Part shown: piece by piece, positions 57,801 to 64,000 of the stretch | Numbering within the stretch: position 1 is the first letter of the stretch | Layout: every line of letters begins with the position of its first letter | Assembly (NCBI GenBank): GCA_013339895.1 | Contig: JABACO010000001.1 | Coordinates: forward strand, 15,211,486 to 15,275,485 | Origin: Ephydatia muelleri | Taxonomy: Eukaryota; Porifera; Demospongiae; Spongillida; Spongillidae | DNA length: 64,000 nucleotides | Direction: 5' to 3' | Program-made: the position numbers and the translations under genes | The notes under the pieces: generated by a model | The model's database searches: none | Told to the model about the DNA's origin: nothing | What the model saw: the letters and a program-made list of their open reading frames with translations, nothing else

Positions 57801-60800
57801 CCCCCCAATGCTGCCCCCGCCTTTTTTCCTGCCCTCGCCACCCGCATGGCCATACCCAAGGCGGGGGGGGGGGGGGGGGGGATGGGGGGGAGAAGAGGAA
57901 GAGGAGGGAGAAGAGGCCGAGGAGGCGGCAAAATAATTATTTATATTAAAAACAATTATACGTACCATTTTAAATTAATTATGTGTTCGTTAATTTATTA
58001 CTTTTCGTTATTAAAGTCGTATTGTAAAAACAAAGCGTTTATAAGTTCTTTGACACGGAGAAAAAAAAACTTATGAAACAAGTAAATAAAAACATTCTCT
58101 AACGAGAAAGTTGGTGGGCATATAGGATTGACAATGTTGGTGTAAAAAAGCACGGAAACAAGTGTGACAGAAATGTTACTGGAAAATTGAAATAGGCCTA
58201 TATTTAGCCCATTTTCTCAGGCGTGCGCTGCCTAAATGTGACTGGGCTAAATATAGGCCTATTTCAATTTTCCAGTAACATTTCTGTCACACTTGTTTCC
58301 GTGCTTTTTACACCAACATTGTCAATCCTATATGCCCACCAACTTTCTCGTTAGAGAATGTGTTTATTTACTTGTAAAATAAATAAACGAACCAGAAACA
58401 ATTCATGTCACAATTAAGGTTTTACAAATATCTGTATGTCAGCTAGTGCAGTGTATGTCTTCAACATGGTAAACTGTAGCCACGATCCATACATCCACAA
58501 AAGTATTGGATCCATGGTTTTGGGAAGGGGATTTCTAATCCAATGGACGGTAGTATCATTTTGTCCATTAGATGACCAGGTGATGTTTATAAGCACAGAC
58601 ATTAATTACGTTACTTCTACAGTTCAGTACAATGAATGTAACGAAAACTGCGAAATAGTTACCTTGTGACTGTCCTAGATACACATACCATATTTCAGTC
58701 GCAACAGATTTAGTAATTAACTGAGGAAACTCATGCAGTATGCATTGAATGAATCAACAATGGCGACGGATGAACTCACTGCAATTTGTTTCATCACTTC
58801 CATCGAAGCACTGAATGGTGCCATCACATTGCCAACTAGCTGGGATAAGTTCTCCATTTGTACATCTGAACAGATTCACAGTCCCATCTGTTTGTGAAAT
58901 GTAATTCATGCGTCACTCATGGCTCAACAGAGCATTTGTATAGAGCTGGTTAATATAAATGAGTTAATTGTGGTACTCAATTAATATAACCAGATCTTGT
59001 TTGCACATCTTAATTCCAATGTTAATACCCTAATCCAGTTGATTTTTATCGCACTTACAGTGTATATACTCGTACAAAATTTGAATAGGGACATAAAATG
59101 ATAGAGTTCATTTACTCACTGCAACGAATTTCGTCACTTCCATCGGAACATTGAGGATAGCCATTACACTGTGCACTTGCAGGGACGCATTGTCCATTAC
59201 GACATCTGAATTGGTCTGACGTACAATCTAGTAGTGAAAGATAAGGTATAAATCAAATCTGCTTTGCAAATTGAAATGAAGTTCTGAAATAAAGTCCAGA
59301 TCCTCATACACATGTACATTCTATATAAGAGGAATCAATGAAAGCATTGATGATTGCTATACTAAAATTCCAGTATGCCACAAATGTGTGGGATGTATTC
59401 CCAAAGTGAATGCGTAATGATTATTGTTTTGCTGTGAATCGATATATTGGAGGTGCAAACTCACTGCAATCAACGACAACACTTCCATTGGTGCCATTGG
59501 TGCAATCGGTGTAACCATAACAAATCCAACTTGAAGGTATGCATTGTCCGTTTGAGCATCTGACTTGGTTTGAAGTGCAATCTGTACAAGGTAACACAGA
59601 ATTGACAGACAGTCTACTATGTCTATCAGTCTAAAAACCAAAAGGTATGTTACCCAGTACTCTTGGTACACTTGAAAAACTAATGTTTGTACCTACTGGC
59701 CCAGGGATTTGTAAATTCTGTCATCAGTTCTAAACGTGCAATGAAAAAGGATGATAATCAAATCAGGGGTATGACTACCTAAAACTATCAGTACTGAATA
59801 TTCCAAGGAGGTGCATGACAATAAACTTTGAGGCCTAGGAGTTTGGCAAATTCACGTAAAACAATGTAATTTGTCGCATAAGTGCACTAAGAAATGACAA
59901 TAATCAAATTAACTGTAGTGAATACTGTTAGAAGGAACATGTCAATAAGCTATGAATTCATATTGCATGGAGAGAGAAAATGGGTACTGTACTAGTGAGT
60001 GGATGGCCTAAAGGAGATGGATTAACTCACTGCAATTAATTTCATCACTTCCATCGCTGCACTGAGAGTATCCATCACATTGCCAACTAGCTGGGATGTA
60101 TTGTCCATTCCAACATCTGAACTGATTTAAAGTAGCGTCTGTGTGCAAAAAGTGACTTTAGAATTGATGAACTCGTACAATTCTAATGTGTTGACTTCAT
60201 GTGGTGCAGATACAACTAACAAGTGCCCTGTATTATGCACTTCCATCTGAAAGTCATTACCCTGATTGAATTAGTTATCTGATTATCCACGATGTGTAAT
60301 AAACAGTTTACAAAGTGAAAACCGTTATTTGCTCGAGTGATTTTATACGGCTGTATCTATCAACTCACTACAACGGATTTCGTCACTTCCATCCAAGCAT
60401 TGAGGATATCCGTCACATTTAGCACTTGCAGGGATGCATTGTCCATTGGAGCATTTGAATTGGTTTGATGTACAATCTGTTTGTATGAGATAATTGCCTT
60501 AGCAACCTTTCACAATGATCTGAAACTCTTGGCTTGTCTCATTAAAATTATCACGCTTAGTGCGTTTTCAATATTAGCCATATCAGCCAAAATGCAAAGG
60601 GTATACATTGGATAGGTGTTAATGGGCATGAATCCATTGAAGGACAAGGAACTTACTGCAATCAACTACACCAGTTCCATTGGTGCCAAAGGGGCAGTAA
60701 TAGAAGCCACAAATCCAATTTGATGGGATGCATCGTCCGTCTGAGCATCTGACTTCGTTTGAAGTGCAATCTGTTTGTAGAATGAAACAAACGAACCAGA

Positions 60801-63800
60801 AACAATTCATAATGTCACTAATGGTTTTACAAATATCTGTATGTCTGCTAGTGCTGTGTATGCCTTCCAACACGGTAAACTGTAGCCACGATCCATACTT
60901 GCCACAAAAGTATTGGATCCTTGGTTGAGGGAAGGGCATATCTAATCTAATGGAACATAATACCATTCTGTCCACTAGATGACCGGGTCATTCTTTTAAG
61001 CCCTGACATTAATTTCGTTACTTCTGCAGTTCAATACAATGAATGTAACGAAAACTGCGAAATGCGTTCCTAATGTTGCTGTCCTAGAAACACATACCAT
61101 AATTCAGATGCAAAAGATTTAGTAATTAACAGAGGAAACACATGCAGCATGCATTGAATGAATCAACAATGGCGACGGATGAACTCACTGCAATTTGTTT
61201 CATCACTTCCATCAAAGCACTGAAAGGTGCCATCACATTGCCAACTAGCTGGGATGAATTCTCCATTTGTACATCTGAACAGATTCACAGTACCATCTGT
61301 TTGTGAAATGTTGTAATTCATGCGTCACTCATGCATGGCTCAACGGAGCATTTGCATAGAGCTGGTTAATATAAATGAGTAAACTATGGTACTCATTATT
61401 AATGAAACCAGATCTATGTTTGCACATCTTAATTTCAATGTTAATAATCTAATCCAGTTGATTCTTATAGCACTTAATGTATATTAACTGGTACACAATT
61501 TGATTAGAGACATAAAATGCTAGAGTTCTTTTACTCACTGCAACGAATTTCGTCACTTCCATCGGAACATTGAGAATAGCCATTACACTGTGCACTTGCA
61601 GGGACGCATTGTCCATTACGACATCTGAATTGGTCTGATGTACAATCTGGTAGTGAAAGATAAGGAATAAATATAATCTGCTTTGCAAATTAAAATGAAG
61701 TTCTGAAATAAAGTCCAGATCCACATACACATTTACATTCTAAATAAGAGGAATCAATGAAAGATTTGATGATTGCTATACTATAATTCCAGTATGCCAC
61801 AAATGTGAGGGATGTATTCCCAAAGTGAATGCGTAATGATTATTGTTTTGCTGTGAATCGATATATTGGAGGTGTACGATCAGCAAACTCACTGCAATCA
61901 ACGACAACACTTCCATTGGTGCCATTGGTGCAATCGGTGTAACCATAACAAATCCAACTTGATGGTATGCATTGTCCGTTAGAGCATCTGACTTGGTTTG
62001 AAGTGCAATCTGTACAAGGTAACACAGAATTGACAGACAGTCTACTATGTCTATCAGTCTAAAAACCAAAGGGTATGTTACCCAGTACTCTTGGTACACT
62101 TGAAAAGCTAATGTTTGTACCTACTGGCCCAGGGATTTGTAAATTCTGTCATTCAGTTCTAAAAGTGCAACGAAAGGATATGGCTTCCTAAAACTATCAG
62201 TACTGAATATTCTCAGGAGGTGCATGACTATAAAATTTGCAAATACGGCCCAGGGGTTTGGTAAATTTACATAAAAGAATGTAATTTGTTGCATAAGTGC
62301 ATTAAGAAAGGAAAATAATCAATTGAACTGTAGTGAATATTGTTAGAAGGAGCATGTCAATAAGCTATGAATTCATATCGTATGGAGAGAGAAAATGGGT
62401 ACTGTACTAGTTAGTGGATGGCCAAAAGAAGATGGATAAACTCACTGCAATTAATTTCATCACTTCCATCGCTGCACTGAGAGTATCCATCACATTGCCA
62501 ACTAGCTGGGATGTATTGTCCATTCCAACATCTGAACTGATTTATAGTTGCGTCTGTGTGCAAAAAGTGACTTTAGAATTGATGAACTCGTACAATTCAA
62601 ATATGTTGACTTCATGTGGTGCAGATACAACCAAAAGGGCCCTGTATTATGCAATTCCATCTGCAAGTCAATACCCTGATTGAATTGGTTCTCTGATTAT
62701 CCACGATGTGTAATAAACAGTTTACAAAGTGAAAACCGTTAATTTGCTCGAGTGATTTTATGCGGCTGTATCTATCAACTCACTACAACGGATTTCGTCA
62801 CTTCCATCCAAGCATTGAGGATATCCGTCACATTTTGCACTTGCTGGAATGCATTGTCCATTGGAGCATTTGAATTGGTTTGATGTACAATCTGTTTGTA
62901 TGAGATAATTGCCTTAGCAACCTTCCACAATGATCAGAAACTCTTGGCTTGTCTCATTAAAATTATCACGCTTAGTGCGTTTTCAATATTAGCCATATCA
63001 GCCAAAATGCAAAGGGTATACATTGGATAGGTGTTAACGGGCATGAATCCATTGAAGGACAAGGAACTTACTGCAATCAACTACACCAGTTCCATTGGTG
63101 CCAAAGGGGCAGTAATAGAAGCCACAAATCCAATTTGATGGGATGCATCGTCCGTCTGAGCATCTGACTTGGTTTGAAGTGCAATCTGTTTGTAGAATGA
63201 AACAAACGAACCAGAAACAATTCATAATGTCACTAATGGTTTTACAAATATCTGTATATCTGCTAGTGCTGTGTATGCCTTCCAACACGGTAAACTGTAG
63301 CCACGATCCATACTTGCCACAAAAATATTGGATCCTTGGTTGAGGGAAGGGCATATCTAATCTAATGGAACGTAATACCATTCTGTCCACTAGATGACCA
63401 GGTGATTCTTTTAAGCCCTGACATTAATTTCGTTACTTCTGCAGTTCAATACAATGAATGTAACGAAAACTGCGAAATGCGTTCCTAATGTTGCTGTCCT
63501 AGAAACACATACCATAATTCAGGTGCTACAGATTTAGTAATTAACCGGGGAAACACATGCAGTATGCATTGAATGAATCAACAATGGCGACGGATGAACT
63601 CACTGCAATTTGTTTCATCACTTCCATCGAAGCACTGAAAGGTGCCATCACATTGCCAACTAGCTGGGATGAATTCTCCATTTGTACATCTGTACAGATT
63701 CACAGTACCATCTGTTTGTGAAATGTTGTAATTCATGCGTCACTCATGCATGGCTCAACGGAGCATTTGCATAGAGCTGGTTAATATAAAGGTGTAAACT

Positions 63801-64000
63801 ATGGTACTCATTATTAATGAAACCAGATCTATGTTTGCACATCTTAATTCCAATGTTAATAATCTAATCCAGTTGATTCTTATAGCACTTAATGTATATT
63901 AACTCGTACACAATTTGAATACAGACATAAAATGCTAGAGTTCTATTACTCACTGCAACGAATTTCGTCACTTCCATCGGAACATTGAGGATAGCCATTA
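48839..64000 (-). CDS. Large LDLRa/EGF type I membrane receptor, 3' part (continues beyond window)
   Basis: Cell-surface receptor of LDL-receptor-like build; ligand unknown. In protein order from the window edge: at least 20 LDL-receptor class A (LA) exons, four EGF exons, a possible SEA-like exon (49506-49374), a transmembrane exon (49308-49133) and a tail exon (49046-48839). The transmembrane stretch reads [20 protein letters not shown] then LFIICCC. The cytoplasmic tail is about 68 residues, begins [17 protein letters not shown] and ends EIITVL; it has no NPxY endocytic motif, though NDYAAV is tyrosine-based. LA and EGF exons are all phase 1-1, so modules can be gained or lost without changing frame. 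Signal peptide and N-terminus lie outside. An unrelated element interrupts one intron (55,433-58,380). Confidence 0.82.
49374..49506 (-). CDS. Juxtamembrane exon, possibly SEA-like
   Basis: Between acceptor CATTTTAG|ACAGAC and donor ACTCACA|GTAAGT. It encodes [20 protein letters not shown], then a hydrophobic strand-rich stretch ([14 protein letters not shown]). Position next to the membrane and strand pattern recall SEA modules, but no GSVVV autoproteolysis motif is present. Assignment uncertain. A further small exon upstream (about 49,570-49,600) is possible. Confidence 0.4.
49892..51095 (-). CDS. Four EGF-like exons of the receptor
   Basis: Exons 51095-50973, 50386-50264, 50203-50078 and 50014-49892 (123-126 nt, phase 1-1). 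Three begin DINEC, the calcium-binding EGF signature, and carry the Asn/aromatic consensus ([30 protein letters not shown]). The third in protein order begins [16 protein letters not shown] and is not of the calcium type. All have six cysteines. Confidence 0.85.
51340..51466 (-). pseudogene. Dead EGF exon
   Basis: Reads [18 protein letters not shown], recognisably related to the neighbouring exon's [19 protein letters not shown], but cysteines are lost and two stops are present. The donor-like CTCACC flank is still present. Confidence 0.65.
51815..51905 (-). pseudogene. Dead LA exon
   Basis: Contains RQCDGNP and SDEMHC remnants of an LA module. The donor has changed from GTGAG to ATGAG and the 5' half is unrecognisable. 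It shows that the membrane-proximal edge of the array is eroding. Confidence 0.65.
52106..52213 (-). CDS. LA exon, type E, outside the repeat units
   Basis: 108 nt, phase 1-1. Reads [20 protein letters not shown] then [15 protein letters not shown] with all six cysteines and the acidic calcium box. DNA after it (52,490-52,580) resembles the intron that follows type B exons, so the region is a rearranged unit with the other exons lost. Confidence 0.85.
52830..53115 (+). pseudogene. Possible BED/TTF-type zinc-finger fragment in receptor intron
   Basis: Plus-strand frame gives [20 protein letters not shown], then [20 protein letters not shown] and [11 protein letters not shown]. The order of cysteine pair, charged stretch and KHKK-x2-M resembles the N-terminal zinc fingers of hAT-type transposases. 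No catalytic region follows. It lies antisense within an intron. Confidence 0.3.
53495..55413 (-). CDS. LA array unit 1 (six exons A-F)
   Basis: Exons: F 55413-55300 (114 nt), E 55134-55027, D 54796-54689, C 54233-54117 (117 nt), B 53886-53779, A 53602-53495 (others 108 nt). B and E are canonical six-cysteine modules with DGSDE. A and D lack cysteines 1 and 3 ([34 protein letters not shown]). C and F keep six cysteines but lose the acidic box ([29 protein letters not shown]). Confidence 0.85.
55984..57935 (+). CDS. Basic 15-residue-repeat protein with RG-rich end (element copy 2)
   Basis: Not recognised. Exon 1 (55,984 to about 56,668) starts [20 protein letters not shown] and runs into one [11 protein letters not shown]-type repeat, then about nine tandem 45-bp repeats encoding [15 protein letters not shown], then [19 protein letters not shown] before the donor CCCAAAG|GTATGT. 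Exon 2 (from about 57,230, after CCATATAG) joins in frame as [36 protein letters not shown] and an acidic [10 protein letters not shown], followed by Pro/Ala repeats and an RG-rich end ([15 protein letters not shown]). A one-base deletion near 56,370 shifts the repeat frame, and the Pro/Ala tract also changes frame, so this copy is probably dead. Repeats are predicted helical and strongly basic; nucleic-acid binding is an inference. Confidence 0.55.
58078..58376. repeat. Terminal palindrome of element copy 2
   Basis: Arms of about 135 nt around a loop of about 30 nt, ending exactly at the deduced right boundary of the insertion. Arms match each other almost perfectly yet differ from those of copy 1 at several paired positions. 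Confidence 0.92.
58780..60770 (-). CDS. LA array unit 2 (six exons A-F)
   Basis: Exons: F 60770-60657, E 60476-60369, D 60138-60031, C 59581-59465, B 59227-59120, A 58887-58780. Same types and order as unit 1. The B exon acceptor is TAG where paralogues have CAG. Type A reads [16 protein letters not shown], again lacking cysteines 1 and 3. Confidence 0.87.
61189..63185 (-). CDS. LA array unit 3 (six exons A-F)
   Basis: Exons: F 63185-63072, E 62891-62784, D 62553-62446, C 62009-61893, B 61646-61539, A 61296-61189. Offset from unit 2 is about 2,410-2,428 bp at every exon, introns included, so whole units were duplicated. Confidence 0.87.
63604..64000 (-). CDS. LA array unit 4, partial
   Basis: Exon A at 63711-63604 ([12 protein letters not shown]) and the 3' part of exon B from 63,954 to the window edge. 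The array continues outside the window. Confidence 0.85.

Larger units (their letters stand above)
55433..58380 (+). mobile_element. Repeat-protein/palindrome element, copy 2, inserted in a receptor intron
   Basis: The intron beside type F exons reads TTTGTAGAATGAAACAAACGAACCAG in units 2 and 3 (from 60,773 and 63,188) but is split here after TGTAGAAT, resuming at AAATAAACGAACCAG. The inserted 2.95 kb contains a 550-bp leader, a spliced gene (55,984-57,935) and a closing palindrome (58,078-58,376). The left end has no matching inverted repeat, and only AAT could be a target duplication. No transposase, polymerase or helicase is encoded, so it is either non-autonomous or a 5'-truncated part of something larger. 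Confidence 0.75.

Noticed and set aside
57492-57968. Antisense Gly/Leu/Val-rich frame over the Pro/Ala tract
   Set aside because: Shadow of the GCC/CCA repeat; no supporting features.

Overview
The window looks like nuclear DNA of an early-branching animal, most plausibly a sponge. Genes have several exons with GT-AG introns, vertebrate-type families are present (BCAP31, ATRIP, a PRSS23-type protease, LDL-receptor-like modules, C2H2 zinc fingers, THAP), and transposon relics, foldback elements and microsatellites fill the space between them. The phylum is an inference from overall character; no single marker fixes it.

Layout. 0-12.2 kb: a (GAGCAG)n tract, a decayed THAP exon pair, and three tandem C2H2 zinc-finger genes on the minus strand (terminal exons about 1.58-2.37, 7.51-8.73 and 10.42-11.3 kb) that share duplicated upstream DNA; one is frameshifted and one has lost its splice acceptor. 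12.2-23.5 kb: relics, including two RecQ-like helicase fragments, a DIRS-like retroelement (reverse transcriptase, RNase H and tyrosine recombinase, all broken), a recombinase fragment between direct repeats, several MITEs and a broken ubiquitin-like/RBR E3 ligase gene. 23.5-27.8 kb: no gene seen.

27.8-41.2 kb is a compact GC-richer gene island: BCAP31 (-) head-to-head with an EF-hand protein gene (+), then a PRSS23-like secreted protease gene (-) head-to-head with ATRIP (+). Exon joins were worked out by hand and keep the reading frame throughout. Intergenic gaps are 105-410 bp.

41.2-46.4 kb and 55.4-58.4 kb hold two copies of an unfamiliar element. It encodes a lysine/arginine-rich protein built of 15-residue repeats, then a short conserved segment, a Pro/Ala-rich tract and an RG-rich end, and it finishes in a roughly 300-bp near-perfect palindrome. 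The second copy sits inside an intron of the receptor gene, and paralogous introns nearby preserve the empty site. The first copy has been invaded by a pogo-like DNA transposon, itself invaded by a 108-bp MITE.

48.8-64 kb (minus strand, running off the window): one large receptor gene with a cytoplasmic tail, transmembrane segment, possible SEA-like region, EGF modules and a long LDL-receptor class A array that grew by tandem duplication of a six-exon, about 2.41-kb unit. Two of the six exon types lack the same pair of cysteines, which normally form one disulfide.
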